Shown: positions 52,034 to 61,121 of the stretch, piece by piece
How the letters are laid out: every line of letters begins with the position of its first letter
Position numbering within the stretch: the first letter of the stretch is position 1
NCBI GenBank assembly: GCA_017308375.1
Contig: JAFKEW010000045.1
Location: forward strand, 1 to 64,000
Length of the DNA stretch: 64,000 nt
Direction: 5' to 3'
From: Alphaproteobacteria bacterium
Lineage (GTDB): Bacteria; Pseudomonadota; Alphaproteobacteria; Micropepsales; Micropepsaceae
The notes under the pieces: model-generated
Told to the model about the DNA's origin: nothing
Database searches by the model: none
The model's input: only the letters and a program-made list of their open reading frames with translations
Translations under genes and position numbers: made by a program

Positions 52034-53512
52034 ATGAGCGAAACGGAAGTCAGCGAAGAATTTGTTTCCATTGGCGCGGCCCTGGCCGGGGAAGCGGCGC
52101 GCCAGCCGGACCGCGTTGCGGTGCAATGCGGCGCGGAGAGCCGGACCTGGCGCGAACTGCACCGCAGGACCAACCGCATGGCGCGCGGGCTTCAGGCAAG
52201 AGGCGCGAAATTCGGGGATTACGTCACCATCGCGCTGCCCAACAGCATCGGCTTCATCGAAGCCTTTTACGCCTGCTGGAAAATTGGTGCGGTGCCGCAA
52301 CCGGTTTCTTCGCGCCTGCCGCAAGCCGAAATTCGCGCCATTGTCGAATTGGCGGAAACGCCCATCGTGATCGGCGAGCTGGCGATGGATGCCGGCAAAC
52401 CCATGGTTTCGCCGGACACCCTTCTGGCCGGGTCGGACGACGACAGCGACCTGCCCGACTGCATTGCGCCTTCGTGGAAGGCGCCCACCTCCGGCGGATC
52501 GACCGGGCGGCCCAAGCTGATCGTGGCGGGGCAACCGGGCGTGGTGAACCGGCTGGCAAGCGAATTGTGGCGCATTTCGCCCGACGACATCGTGCTGATG
52601 CCGGGGCCGCTTTATCACAACGGGCCTATCGTCACCGTATTCCCGGCCCTTCATATCGGGGCACGTGTGATCCTGATGCCGAAATTCGACGCCGAGGCCA
52701 CCTTGCGCGAAATTGCCGGCAACAAGGCCACCTGGGTCTATCTGGTGCCGACCATGATGGGACGGATTTCGCGCCTGCCCGAGGAGGTGAAGGCGAAATA
52801 CGATCTCTCCTCCCTGAAAACGGTGTGGCATCTGGCGGCGCCCTGCCCGCCCTGGCTGAAAGAGGAGTGGATCAACTGGCTGGGCGCCGATGTGATCATG
52901 GAGCTTTACGGCGGCACCGAAGGCCAGGCGCGTACGGTGATCACCGCGCATGAATGGCTGAAGCACAAGGGTTCTGTCGGCCGCGTGCAGGACGGCGGCA
53001 TTATGAAGGCGTTTTCGCCCGATGGCCGCGAACTGCCGGTGGGCGACGTGGGCGAGATTTTCATGCAGCGGTCCGAAGGCGTGCCCGAAACCTACAAATA
53101 TGTCGGGGCCAAAGCACGCACACTTCCGGGCGGATGGGAATCCATCGGCGATATCGGCTGGTTCGACGCGGACGGTTATCTTTATCTCGCCGACCGGCGC
53201 ACCGACATGATTCTGGTGGGTGGTGCGAATGTCTATCCGGCGGAGGTGGAAGCCGCGATCGAGGAGCACCCGCTGGTGCAATCCTGTGCGGTGATCGGCA
53301 TTCCCGATGACGATCTGGGCAACCGGGTGCATGCCATCGTGCAGCCGCGCGACGGGCTGACCGAAGACGCGCTTTTGAATCATCTGGCGGAGCGGCTGGT
53401 GATCTACAAACGGCCACGCAGTTTTGAATTTGTCAGCGAAGCCTTGCGCGACGACGCGGGCAAGGTGCGCCGTTCGGCCCTGCGCGAGGCGCGCATCGCA
53501 AAACCGCAATGA
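52034..53512 (+). CDS. AMP-forming acyl-CoA synthetase
   Basis: The 492-residue ANL-family enzyme activates a carboxylic acid as acyl-AMP and then acyl-CoA. The P-loop is TSGGSTGRPKLIV near 153, followed by the substrate region MPGPLYHNGP and WVYLVPTMMGRI. Adenylate motifs ELYGGTEGQ and GDIGWFDADGYLYLADRRTDMI follow. The C-terminal lid carries DAGKVRRSALR with the adenylation lysine. Sequence style is that of medium-chain or steroid-acid ligases (FadD-like), with the substrate unknown. The ATG at 52034 lacks a strong ribosome site. It is followed by the SDR gene after 39 bases, so both are likely one transcript divergent from the P450. Confidence 0.88.
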   Translation: MSETEVSEEFVSIGAALAGEAARQPDRVAVQCGAESRTWRELHRRTNRMARGLQARGAKFGDYVTIALPNSIGFIEAFYACWKIGAVPQPVSSRLPQAEIRAIVELAETPIVIGELAMDAGKPMVSPDTLLAGSDDDSDLPDCIAPSWKAPTSGGSTGRPKLIVAGQPGVVNRLASELWRISPDDIVLMPGPLYHNGPIVTVFPALHIGARVILMPKFDAEATLREIAGNKATWVYLVPTMMGRISRLPEEVKAKYDLSSLKTVWHLAAPCPPWLKEEWINWLGADVIMELYGGTEGQARTVITAHEWLKHKGSVGRVQDGGIMKAFSPDGRELPVGDVGEIFMQRSEGVPETYKYVGAKARTLPGGWESIGDIGWFDADGYLYLADRRTDMILVGGANVYPAEVEAAIEEHPLVQSCAVIGIPDDDLGNRVHAIVQPRDGLTEDALLNHLAERLVIYKRPRSFEFVSEALRDDAGKVRRSALREARIAKPQ

Positions 53513-53551
53513 TGCAAGCAAAAACGACGCATACAAAATAGGGGAACCGGC

Positions 53552-54361
53552 ATGGATCGCGTGAAGGGCAAGGTTGCGCTGGTAACGGGGGCGGCAAGCG
53601 GCATCGGGCGCGCGTGCGCCGTGCTGCTGGCACGCGAAGGCGCGAAAGTCATCGCCACCGATGTGCAGGACGACATGGGCAAGGACTGTGTTGCAGCCAT
53701 CGCCAGGACGAGCGGTGAAGCGATCTATCTGCATCATGACGTCACCAAAGAAGAGGCCTGGGAAAGCGCGATCGCGGAGGCGAAGGCACACTTCGGGCGG
53801 CTGGACGTGCTGGTCAACAATGCCGGGATCGCGATCGCGGGCCCGGTGACCGAAATTTCGCTCAGCGAATGGCGCCGGCAGCAGGCGATCAATCTGGATG
53901 GTGTGTTTCTGGGTGTGAAGCATGCACTTCCCCTGATGCGGGCATCGGGCGGTGGTTCCATCATCAACATGTCTTCCCTCGCGGGATTGAAAGGCGCTGC
54001 CGGTCTGACCGCCTATTGCGCGACCAAAGGCGGGGTCAGGCTGTTCACCAAGGCGGTGGCGATGGAATGCGCCGCGGCCCACGACAATGTGCGGGTGAAT
54101 TCGGTTCACCCAGGCATCATCGAAACCCCGATCTGGGGCGGCATCGCCACCGGGCTGGCGGGGGACAGCCCGCTGATCGCCAGCGGCAGCGGCGGTGCCA
54201 ACATGCCCGACCTGGACGCCATGTCGACCGTCATCGTGCCGGTGGGCAAAAAGGGCCTGCCGGAGGACATCGCACAGGGGGTGCTGTTTCTGGCCAGCGA
54301 TGACTCGCGTTACATGACCGGCACGGAACTGGTGATCGACGGCGGCATGTCCACCCGCTAA
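53552..54361 (+). CDS. Short-chain dehydrogenase/reductase, hydroxysteroid-type
   Basis: A 269-residue classical SDR that oxidises or reduces an alcohol/ketone with NAD(P). The cofactor site is GAASGIGRA (about 14-22), with an Asp after the second strand (ATDVQDD) that favours NAD. NNAGIA, the serine segment INMSSLAG, and Y-C-A-T-K of the catalytic YxxxK are all intact, and the C-terminus ends VIDGGMSTR. Its nearest look-alikes are cyclopentanol and 3-alpha/20-beta-hydroxysteroid dehydrogenases. GGGGAAC lies before the ATG. It is co-oriented with the acyl-CoA synthetase, and an intergenic repeat begins directly after its stop. Confidence 0.88.
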   Translation: MDRVKGKVALVTGAASGIGRACAVLLAREGAKVIATDVQDDMGKDCVAAIARTSGEAIYLHHDVTKEEAWESAIAEAKAHFGRLDVLVNNAGIAIAGPVTEISLSEWRRQQAINLDGVFLGVKHALPLMRASGGGSIINMSSLAGLKGAAGLTAYCATKGGVRLFTKAVAMECAAAHDNVRVNSVHPGIIETPIWGGIATGLAGDSPLIASGSGGANMPDLDAMSTVIVPVGKKGLPEDIAQGVLFLASDDSRYMTGTELVIDGGMSTR

Positions 54362-54456
54362 AACAAAATCGGATTCGATGGAATCACGGTTTTGTTCTAG
54401 CTCGTTGTTCTGTCGCGCAATTTGTCGGAAAACCGGTACCCACTTTTCCGATTGCG
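54362..54456. repeat. Two-hairpin dispersed intergenic repeat
   Basis: Module one pairs AACAAAA (54362-54368) with TTTTGTT (54390-54396) and GATTC (72-76) with GAATC (81-85). Module two pairs TCGGAAAA (54425-54432) with TTTTCCGA (54444-54451), flanked by GCGCAA/TTGCGC. The core with CGGAAAACCGG-type sequence is familiar as a repeat in Rhizobiales and relatives. It makes a false upstream start (MSENRYPLF) for the next gene. Confidence 0.6.
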
Positions 54457-54574
54457 CTCCGGGCCGGGACTTGCCAAGCACGCGGGCGAGCGGGCAAAAC
54501 CGGAACCGCTGAGGGCCGTTGCACCGGCCCCCCTTCAGCCACATATCCCACCCGTAGCAAGCGAGCGGCGGTTC

Positions 54575-57172
54575 ATGGCAGGTTCTCATTTTGCACGTGT
54601 GGTCGGGGCCTGTTGCCGCCATGCCTGGCTGATCGTGATCGGCGCGGTGCTTCTGGGCGTGGGGGCCGGATTTTTCACCGCCCAGAACTTCGCCATCAAC
54701 AGCGATACCGCCGAACTGATCTCGCCCGACCTGCCCTGGCGGCAGCGCCAGATCGCCTTCGACAAGCAGTTTTCCCAGCAGGACAATCTGATCCTGACGG
54801 TGGTCGACGGCGAAACGCCGGAGCGCACCGAGGAGGCCGCCGCCGCGCTGGCCGCCAACCTTTCCGCCCGGCCGGAACTGTTCGAATCCGTCCGCCGCCC
54901 CGACGCCACGCCCTTCTTCCAGAAGAACGGGCTTCTGTTCATGCCGACCGAGAAGGTGCGCACGACCACAGAGCAACTGGTCAAGGCACAGCCGTTTCTG
55001 GGCCCGCTGGCCGCCGACCCCAGCCTGCGCGGCATCATGAACAGCCTTTCGACCGCGCTTCTGGGTGTGGAACAGGGGCAAGCCGCGCTTTCCGACCTGA
55101 AAGCGCCGCTGGAGAATTTCGCCAGCGTCCTTTCCAAGGTGGAGCGCGGGCAACAGGTCTTCATGTCGTGGCAAAGCCTGCTTGGCGGAGGCGATACTGA
55201 TACACGGCAGTTGCGCCATTTCATTCTGGTGAAGCCGCGGCTGAACTATGGCGACCTGTCGCCGGGCGCCAATGCGAGCCATGCCATTCGCGATGCGGCG
55301 CGCGCGCTGAACCTGACCCCCGAACAGGGCGTGCAGGTGCGGCTGACCGGGCAGATACCGCTGGCCGATGAGGAATTTGCGAGCCTGAAGGATCATGTCG
55401 GGCTGATCCTGTCGCTGATGCTGGCGGCGGTGCTGTTCATGCTGTGGATGGCGGTACGCTCGTCGCGGATCATCGCGGCGATCCTGGTGACGCTGTTCAT
55501 CGGGCTTGCCGTCACCACGGCACTAGGCCTTCTGGCGACGGGGGGCCTCAATCTGATTTCGGTCGCGTTCATTCCGCTGTTCGTCGGACTGGGCGTCGAT
55601 TTCGGCATTCAATACTCCGTGCGTTACCGCGCCGAACGTCATGCGCGCGGCAGTCTTCAGGAATCGCTGGTGGCGGCGGGCGGCAGCGTCGGCCTGCCGC
55701 TGGCGCTGGCGGCCATTGCGGTGGCGGCCGGCTTCCTCGCCTTTGTGCCGACCGATTATCTGGGCGTGGCCGAGCTTGGCCTGATTGCCGGCATCGGCAT
55801 GATCGTGGCCTTCGTGCTGAGCCTGACCGTGTTGCCCGCGCTGCTGATGCTGCTGAAGCCGCGCGGGGAGGCCGATGAGGTGGGCAGCCCGCGCCTGGCG
55901 GTGGTGGACCACTTTCTGCAACGACACCGCAAGCCCATTGCAATCGTGGCGGCGATCCTCGCCGTGGGTGGGGCAGCCCTTCTGACCCAGCTTCATTTCG
56001 ACTTCAATCCACTGCACCTGCGCAATCCGAAATCGGAATCGGTGGCGACGTTGCTGGATCTGATGAAGGATCCACTGAACGCACCCAACACGATCGACAT
56101 TCTGGCGCCATCGCTCGACGCGGCCGAGAAGACGCAGGCAAAACTGTCCGCCCTGCCGGAAGTGGCGCAGGTGCTGACGCTCAAAAGCTTCATCCCCGAC
56201 GATCAGGACGCCAAGCTGGCGCTGATCAGCGACGCGGCGATGCTGCTCGACACCACGATCAATCCGTTCTTCGAGGCGCCGCCGCCAAGTGATGCGGAAA
56301 CCGTTGCGGCCTTGCGCAACACGGTGACCCATTTGCGCAAGGCGGCAGCGGCGGCCAAAGGGCCGGCCAGCGCCGATGCGCTGAACCTCGCCGCCGTTCT
56401 GGAGCGGCTGGCAAACGGACCGAAAGACACCCGCCTCCGCGCCGGAGAGATCATGGTGCCGCCGCTGAAAACCATGCTGGCACAGGTGCGCAACATCCTG
56501 CAGGCGCGGAAGATCACGCTGGACACCATGCCGAAGGACATGGTGCGTGACTGGATTGCGCCGGACGGGCGCGCCCGCATCCAGGTTTTCCCCAGCGGCA
56601 ATGCCGACAGCAACGCCAATCTGCGCAATTTCGCACACGCCGTGCGCGCGATCGCGCCCGATGCGACGGGGGCCGCGATCTCCATCCAGGAATCGGGCAA
56701 TACCATTGTCGGCGCCTTCACCAAGGCGGGAATCGGATCGTTCATTGCGGTGACCATTCTTCTTTTCATCGCGTTGCGGCAGGTGCGCGTTGTGGCAATG
56801 GCGGTGGCATCGCTGGTGCTGGCGGGCATCCTGACCATGGCAAGCTGCGTGGTGCTGGGCCTGCAGATCAATTTCGCCAATATCATTGCGCTGCCGTTGC
56901 TGTTCGGCATCGGGGTTGCGTTCAATATCTATTACCTGATGGCGTGGCGCGGCGGAGACGCAGGCCTTCTGCAATCGCCGCTGGCGCGCGCCATCCTGTT
57001 CAGCGCGCTGACAACAGCGTCAGGCTTCGGCAGTCTGTGGCTTTCGAGCCACCCGGGCACCGCGAGCATGGGCGAGCTTCTGATGCTGTCGCTCGCCTGG
57101 ACGATCGTCGCGACCCTGTTCTTCCTGCCGGCTTTTCTGGGCCCGGCACCGCAAAAGGATGCGAAACCGTAA
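54575..57172 (+). CDS. hpnN: Hopanoid-associated RND transporter HpnN
   Basis: HpnN is an inner-membrane RND-family transporter needed to move hopanoids to the outer membrane. From MAGSHFARVV the protein has 865 residues, the family length. It has one N-terminal span (about 14-36), a periplasmic domain (to about 270), five spans with GLGVDFGIQYSVRYR carrying the SSD-type aspartate, a second periplasmic domain, and a second five-span bundle ending near 860. A frame opens at 54422 but lies in the dispersed repeat. The gene follows the SDR on the same strand. hpnM is nearby on the other strand, unlike the usual hpnM-hpnN order. Confidence 0.93.
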   Translation: MAGSHFARVVGACCRHAWLIVIGAVLLGVGAGFFTAQNFAINSDTAELISPDLPWRQRQIAFDKQFSQQDNLILTVVDGETPERTEEAAAALAANLSARPELFESVRRPDATPFFQKNGLLFMPTEKVRTTTEQLVKAQPFLGPLAADPSLRGIMNSLSTALLGVEQGQAALSDLKAPLENFASVLSKVERGQQVFMSWQSLLGGGDTDTRQLRHFILVKPRLNYGDLSPGANASHAIRDAARALNLTPEQGVQVRLTGQIPLADEEFASLKDHVGLILSLMLAAVLFMLWMAVRSSRIIAAILVTLFIGLAVTTALGLLATGGLNLISVAFIPLFVGLGVDFGIQYSVRYRAERHARGSLQESLVAAGGSVGLPLALAAIAVAAGFLAFVPTDYLGVAELGLIAGIGMIVAFVLSLTVLPALLMLLKPRGEADEVGSPRLAVVDHFLQRHRKPIAIVAAILAVGGAALLTQLHFDFNPLHLRNPKSESVATLLDLMKDPLNAPNTIDILAPSLDAAEKTQAKLSALPEVAQVLTLKSFIPDDQDAKLALISDAAMLLDTTINPFFEAPPPSDAETVAALRNTVTHLRKAAAAAKGPASADALNLAAVLERLANGPKDTRLRAGEIMVPPLKTMLAQVRNILQARKITLDTMPKDMVRDWIAPDGRARIQVFPSGNADSNANLRNFAHAVRAIAPDATGAAISIQESGNTIVGAFTKAGIGSFIAVTILLFIALRQVRVVAMAVASLVLAGILTMASCVVLGLQINFANIIALPLLFGIGVAFNIYYLMAWRGGDAGLLQSPLARAILFSALTTASGFGSLWLSSHPGTASMGELLMLSLAWTIVATLFFLPAFLGPAPQKDAKP

Positions 57173-57297
57173 AACGACGGCGCGTCATCTATCGCGATGC
57201 CCGTCTATCGGAACAGAAGATAAATTCTTGCTGCCACCGGCAGCAGCGTGCACCCTGATGCCGATTTTATCCGCCAATCGGCACAGGGAGACACGCC

Positions 57298-57834
57298 ATG
57301 AGTCAACAGCAACAAGCACCGGCCAGCTTACCGGAGAAGATGACGCTATACACGGGATCGCTGCTGTTCCTGTTCGTTCTCGGCGTGATCGTAAGCTGGA
57401 TTCTTCTCGGCACGTTCGTATTCGGCATCACATCCTTCTTCGCGAGCTTTCTGCTCTTGTGGTATTGGGCCAGCGTCGAGAAGGCAGAGATTTCCCGCCT
57501 TCCCGCCTCGGTCATCGGGGCGCTGGTCGGTCTGGCGCTGGCCTGGCAGCTTCAATTCCTTTCCGGGCAATTCGGCCTGAACGGCCTGATCGCGGGCCTG
57601 ATCGTGGTTGCGGCGGCCGTTTTCGTGCAGATCATGAACTGGATACCCATCGCGGTGAACGCAAGCGCCATGCTGTTTCTGACCGCGCTATCGGCGCCCG
57701 CGCTGATGACGACGATGAATTTCGTCGAGGTCGCAGAGGCGGTCGGTTTCGGCGCGATCTTCTTTGGCGTGGCGGTCTATCTTGCCAAGCTCTATGTCGA
57801 CGCCCAGACCAAAGCCAAGGCGCAGACGGCGTAG
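57298..57834 (+). CDS. Unrecognised integral membrane protein
   Basis: The 178 residues begin with a polar, Gln-rich lead (MSQQQQAPASLPEKM) and then give five or six hydrophobic segments (about 19-40, 43-59, 69-90, 93-112, 120-138 and 146-166), ending in a short Lys/Ala-rich cytoplasmic tail. No motif was recognised with confidence; DUF1097-like proteins have a similar size and layout. AGGGAG lies ahead of the ATG. It stands between hpnN and the convergent hpnM and may belong to hopanoid transport by position only. Confidence 0.65.
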   Translation: MSQQQQAPASLPEKMTLYTGSLLFLFVLGVIVSWILLGTFVFGITSFFASFLLLWYWASVEKAEISRLPASVIGALVGLALAWQLQFLSGQFGLNGLIAGLIVVAAAVFVQIMNWIPIAVNASAMLFLTALSAPALMTTMNFVEVAEAVGFGAIFFGVAVYLAKLYVDAQTKAKAQTA

Positions 57835-57937
57835 AACGCAGTCAGTCCTTGCGGCACGGGCACAACTCTGGAGATCGTTTCCAGATAGGAAGCAGCGTGA
57901 CGCTGTTCAAGGGCACGCGTGTGCCGGAATACAAAAA

Positions 57938-57965
57938 CCTCGCCCGGCGATAAGGCCGGGCGAGG
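57938..57965 (-). terminator. Terminator of hpnM
   Basis: Eleven perfect pairs (57938-57948 with 57955-57965), 6-nt loop. On the minus strand the stem is followed by TTTTT, so it ends the hpnM transcript. It may also stop readthrough from the plus side. Confidence 0.75.
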
Positions 57966-58014
57966 TAAAGGCTTGCAAAACCCCCAAAAGAACCTGTGGA
58001 TAAAATAGGGCCGA

Positions 58015-58647
58015 TCAGCCTTTCATCGCGTTGTCGGCGACCTGATTGATCTTCTTGACCAGACCGGCGGCGCCTTCGGTATCCACCGTGTGGGCAAATT
58101 CCGAGCGGCGGAGCGCAAGCTGGCTGGTAAAGCCGGCCAGAAGAACGTCAATCACCTTCCAGTCCTTGCTGCCGTCTTCACGCATGCGGTAGTTGAATTT
58201 CACCGGCTCCCCCTTGTTGGGGCGCAATTCCGACTGCACCAGCTTGTCCTCCGCCCGGGTGATGGTGTCGGGCAGCACGACGAACTTCTGGCCGTCATAG
58301 CTGTCGAAATTCTTGGCGTAGTTGGCGATGGTCATACGCTCGAACGCGGCAACCAGCGCCTTGTGCTGATCATCGCTCATCCTGGTCCAGGCCGGGCCGA
58401 CCGCGAACTGGGTCATGGCGGGCAGATTGAAGGCGGCTTCCACGGCCGGCTTCAGTTTCTTGTAGCGGCCTTCGATGCCGAGGCTGGAGCCCTGTTTCAT
58501 CGTATCCACCAGCACCGCGTAGAATTCCCGGATCTGCTGGGCGGCGGGATCGGACGCCGTGGCGGCAGGGCCGGCCGCCATGGCGGGCGACAGGGTGGCC
58601 AGCAACAGCCCAAAACCCGCCAATGCGGATGTGAAATACCGGATCAT
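58015..58647 (-). CDS. hpnM: Hopanoid-associated periplasmic carrier HpnM, MlaC family
   Basis: A 210-residue exported protein of the MlaC/toluene-tolerance family. The signal peptide ends SPAMA|AGPAA. YAVLVDTMKQGSSLGIEGRY follows near residue 45, then AFNLPAMTQFAVGPAWTRM and AFERMTIANYAKNFDSYDGQKF. The pocket-lining VKFNYRMREDGSKDWKVIDVLLAG comes next. HpnM proteins are linked to HpnN in hopanoid producers and are thought to shuttle lipid in the periplasm. GGAGG stands six bases before the ATG. The frame extends far upstream, antisense to the next gene, and that part is discarded. It converges on the membrane-protein gene, with a terminator between. Confidence 0.85.
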   Translation of the reverse strand: MIRYFTSALAGFGLLLATLSPAMAAGPAATASDPAAQQIREFYAVLVDTMKQGSSLGIEGRYKKLKPAVEAAFNLPAMTQFAVGPAWTRMSDDQHKALVAAFERMTIANYAKNFDSYDGQKFVVLPDTITRAEDKLVQSELRPNKGEPVKFNYRMREDGSKDWKVIDVLLAGFTSQLALRRSEFAHTVDTEGAAGLVKKINQVADNAMKG

Positions 58648-58797
58648 CAAAGTCCTCCAGACCGGGCGCCGCTTCCATTTTGCCGGGGCGGACGCCCCCG
58701 AAGCGCAATGCCGCAATTGAACAGAACACCATTCCAATGGGAAACTGGCGAAAGAAGGGCGGAACGCCCGCCGCAGGCCATGGAACCAGGAGGACTT

Positions 58798-59610
58798 ATG
58801 ACAGACCGGATCAAAGTGACAATGGACGGAGGCGTGGCCGATGTGCGCCTTGTCCGCACCGACAAGATGAATGCGCTGGACAATGCGATGTTTCAGGCCC
58901 TGGTCGAAACCGGCGAAGGCCTGAAGAAAGACAAGGACGTCCGGGCGGTGGTGCTGTCCGGCGAGGGGCGCGCCTTCTGTGCCGGGCTGGACATGGGCAA
59001 TTTCGCCCAGATGGCAAGCGGGGAGCGCAAGCCCGGCGTCACCGGCGACCGGCTTGGCCAGCGCGAATACGGCATTGCCAACGCGGCCCAGCAGGCCTGC
59101 CTGGTGTGGCAGCAGATTCCGGTGCCGGTGATCGCGGCGGTGCACGGGGTGGCGTTTGGCGGCGGCTTCCAGCTCGCGCTGGGGGCGGACATGCGCTACG
59201 TGGCGCCCGATGTGCGGATGGCGGTGCTGGAGATCAAATGGGGTCTGGTGCCGGATATGGCAGGGGTTCTTCTGATGCCGTCACTGGCGCGCAACGATGT
59301 GATCCGCGAGTTGACCTATACCGGGCGCATCTTCAACGGCCATGAAGCGCTGCAATACGGCTTTGCCACCCGCGTTTGCGACAAGCCGCTGGAAGAAGCG
59401 CTGAAGACCGCGCACGAAATTGCGGGCAAGAACCCGCACGCGATCCGCGCCGGCAAGCGGTTGCTGAACCTGGCGCTGGAAGGCGATGCGGGTACCGTTC
59501 TGCTGGCCGAAACCACGGAACAGGTGGCGCTGATCGGTTCCCCCAACCAGGTGGAAGCGGTGACGGCGAACATGCAGAAGCGCGATCCGAAATTCGCCAG
59601 CGTGGCGTAA
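58798..59610 (+). CDS. Enoyl-CoA hydratase/isomerase family protein
   Basis: A 270-residue crotonase-fold enzyme acting on a CoA ester. The oxyanion-hole residues are in FCAGLDMGNF (near 60) and VHGVAFGGGFQLALGADMRY (near 120-140). The segment MAVLEIKWGLVPDMAGVLLMP contains Glu at the usual first catalytic position, while the second position carries Asp in place of Glu, so the reaction could be isomerisation instead of hydration. AGGAGGA precedes the ATG. It is divergent from hpnM and convergent with the HpaB-family gene, and fits the surrounding acyl-CoA catabolism genes. Confidence 0.88.
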   Translation: MTDRIKVTMDGGVADVRLVRTDKMNALDNAMFQALVETGEGLKKDKDVRAVVLSGEGRAFCAGLDMGNFAQMASGERKPGVTGDRLGQREYGIANAAQQACLVWQQIPVPVIAAVHGVAFGGGFQLALGADMRYVAPDVRMAVLEIKWGLVPDMAGVLLMPSLARNDVIRELTYTGRIFNGHEALQYGFATRVCDKPLEEALKTAHEIAGKNPHAIRAGKRLLNLALEGDAGTVLLAETTEQVALIGSPNQVEAVTANMQKRDPKFASVA

Positions 59611-59634
59611 CCGGCGCGGCATAAGACGGCTGTT

Positions 59635-59669
59635 TCCGGGGAGAGGTTGATACAACGCCCCTCCCCGGA
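59635..59669. terminator. Hairpin between convergent hydratase and HpaB-family genes
   Basis: TCCGGGGAG (59635-59643) pairs with CTCCCCGGA (59661-59669) across a 17-nt loop. No clear T-run follows on either strand, so it is a weak bidirectional terminator candidate. Confidence 0.4.
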
Positions 59670-59681
59670 CACGCGTGTGAA

Positions 59682-61118
59682 TTACTCGGCAGCCTTGGCG
59701 TGGGCTTGTGCATCCCGCGCGCCGGCGGCGACCAATGCCGCTTCCCTTGCCGCCGCCATATCATAAGTGCGGTTCATCATGATGCGCTGGGCATTGAGGC
59801 CGCCGCCCGCCTGCAGCGCCACGACGAGGTGCCAGCCGCCATAAGCATCCGCCGTCAGATCGCGGATCAGATTGTAAACCCGCATCCGATCCTCCACATC
59901 GACGTCCTGACGGGTGTGGAGATATTTGCGGATGTATTGGCCGGATTCCGGATTGCGCAGATCGGTTTCGGTGGGCAGCGTGATGACGAGGCCGCCGCTC
60001 AGATCCTGAAGATATTTGACCGCGTTGTGGTAATTGGCGGCGTAGTAATATTTGGCGGCGTTGATCGCGAGAATGTTGGGATGGATCATGCCCGACGGCG
60101 TGCGCTCAAAATGACTGCAGGCATAATCGAGCCCCATGCGCAGCATTTCGGCATAACAGATCAACTCGGCGATCGAGCTTTGGGCGATCGCATCACGCTC
60201 CTTCCCCTGCATTTCGGTGACGAGCTGAGCGAGACCGACGAAAAGTTTTGAGGATTCGACTGAGCCGACCACGCCGCCCACACGCTCCCACAGCCCGAGG
60301 GATTGGGCGAGGACGGAGGCAAGCCGCACCTCGCCCGCGAGGAACACGCGCTCCCACGGCACAAAGACATCATCGAACACCACAAAACCTTCCGGCATCG
60401 AATGATGCGAACTGGCGGGGTAGTCGAAACTGTTGAGTTCAGACGGTGCGAAACTGCGGTTGATGATCTTCACACCCGGCGCATTGACCGGAATGGAAAA
60501 GGAAACCGCGTAATCGGTTTCATCCTGCCGCATGCCCTTGGTCGGCATCACGACGAGTTCATGCACCAAAGAGGCGGCGGTGATGTGCAGCTTGGCACCG
60601 CGCACCACGATACCTTCATCGGTGCGCTTCACGATACGGACGTAAAGATCGGGATCGTCCTGCTCATGCGCACGGCGCTTGCGGTCGCCCTTCGGGTCGG
60701 TGATGACTTCGGCGGCGCGCAGATCGTTGTCGCGGACATAGCGGTACATCCGCTCGATGTTCTCGGCATATTTCGGATTGGCTTCGGCGACCGCGTCCTT
60801 CACGCTCATCAATGCCATGAAGACGCCGGTGACGCCGCCGACGATGGACATTTCGTGCATCATCTGAACGCGCTTGTTCAGATCGTCTTCATTGCGCGGA
60901 ATCTGAAACACGCGATGAGAGCTGCTGCCGGTTTCATCGGCATAGGTCATCACCTCTTTCCGGCGCGGGTCCTTGTGATCGTAATCGCGTGCAGCGACGG
61001 CGATGGGCACACGAAAGCGCGGATGCCTGGTGATGTCGTCGATCTTTTCGCCGTCCCAATAGGTGACGCGGCCATCATTGAGACTGGCGATATAGTCTTC
61101 CGGTGTTTTCAGGGTCAT
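59682..61118 (-). CDS. HpaB/4-hydroxyphenylacetate 3-hydroxylase-family flavoenzyme
   Basis: A 478-residue protein of the family that includes flavin-dependent 4-hydroxyphenylacetate 3-monooxygenase and 4-hydroxybutyryl-CoA dehydratase. The N-terminal TPEDYIASLNDGRVTYWDG is the family start. HITAASLVHELVVMPTKGM and PGVKIINRSF form the middle domain, and FVPWERVFLAG and GGGLNAQRIMMNRTYDM the acyl-CoA-dehydrogenase-like end. Which branch it belongs to is not settled. FAD hydroxylase is favoured because an obvious iron-sulfur cysteine set was not seen. GGAGG, five bases before this ATG, lies in one arm of a perfect hairpin. It follows two acyl-CoA dehydrogenase genes on the same strand. Confidence 0.8.
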   Translation of the reverse strand: MTLKTPEDYIASLNDGRVTYWDGEKIDDITRHPRFRVPIAVAARDYDHKDPRRKEVMTYADETGSSSHRVFQIPRNEDDLNKRVQMMHEMSIVGGVTGVFMALMSVKDAVAEANPKYAENIERMYRYVRDNDLRAAEVITDPKGDRKRRAHEQDDPDLYVRIVKRTDEGIVVRGAKLHITAASLVHELVVMPTKGMRQDETDYAVSFSIPVNAPGVKIINRSFAPSELNSFDYPASSHHSMPEGFVVFDDVFVPWERVFLAGEVRLASVLAQSLGLWERVGGVVGSVESSKLFVGLAQLVTEMQGKERDAIAQSSIAELICYAEMLRMGLDYACSHFERTPSGMIHPNILAINAAKYYYAANYHNAVKYLQDLSGGLVITLPTETDLRNPESGQYIRKYLHTRQDVDVEDRMRVYNLIRDLTADAYGGWHLVVALQAGGGLNAQRIMMNRTYDMAAAREAALVAAGARDAQAHAKAAE

Positions 61119-61121
61119 CGT

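Noticed and set aside
52028..55396. 1122-residue minus-strand frame
   Set aside because: Antisense of the acyl-CoA synthetase, SDR and HpnN genes; no domain is readable.
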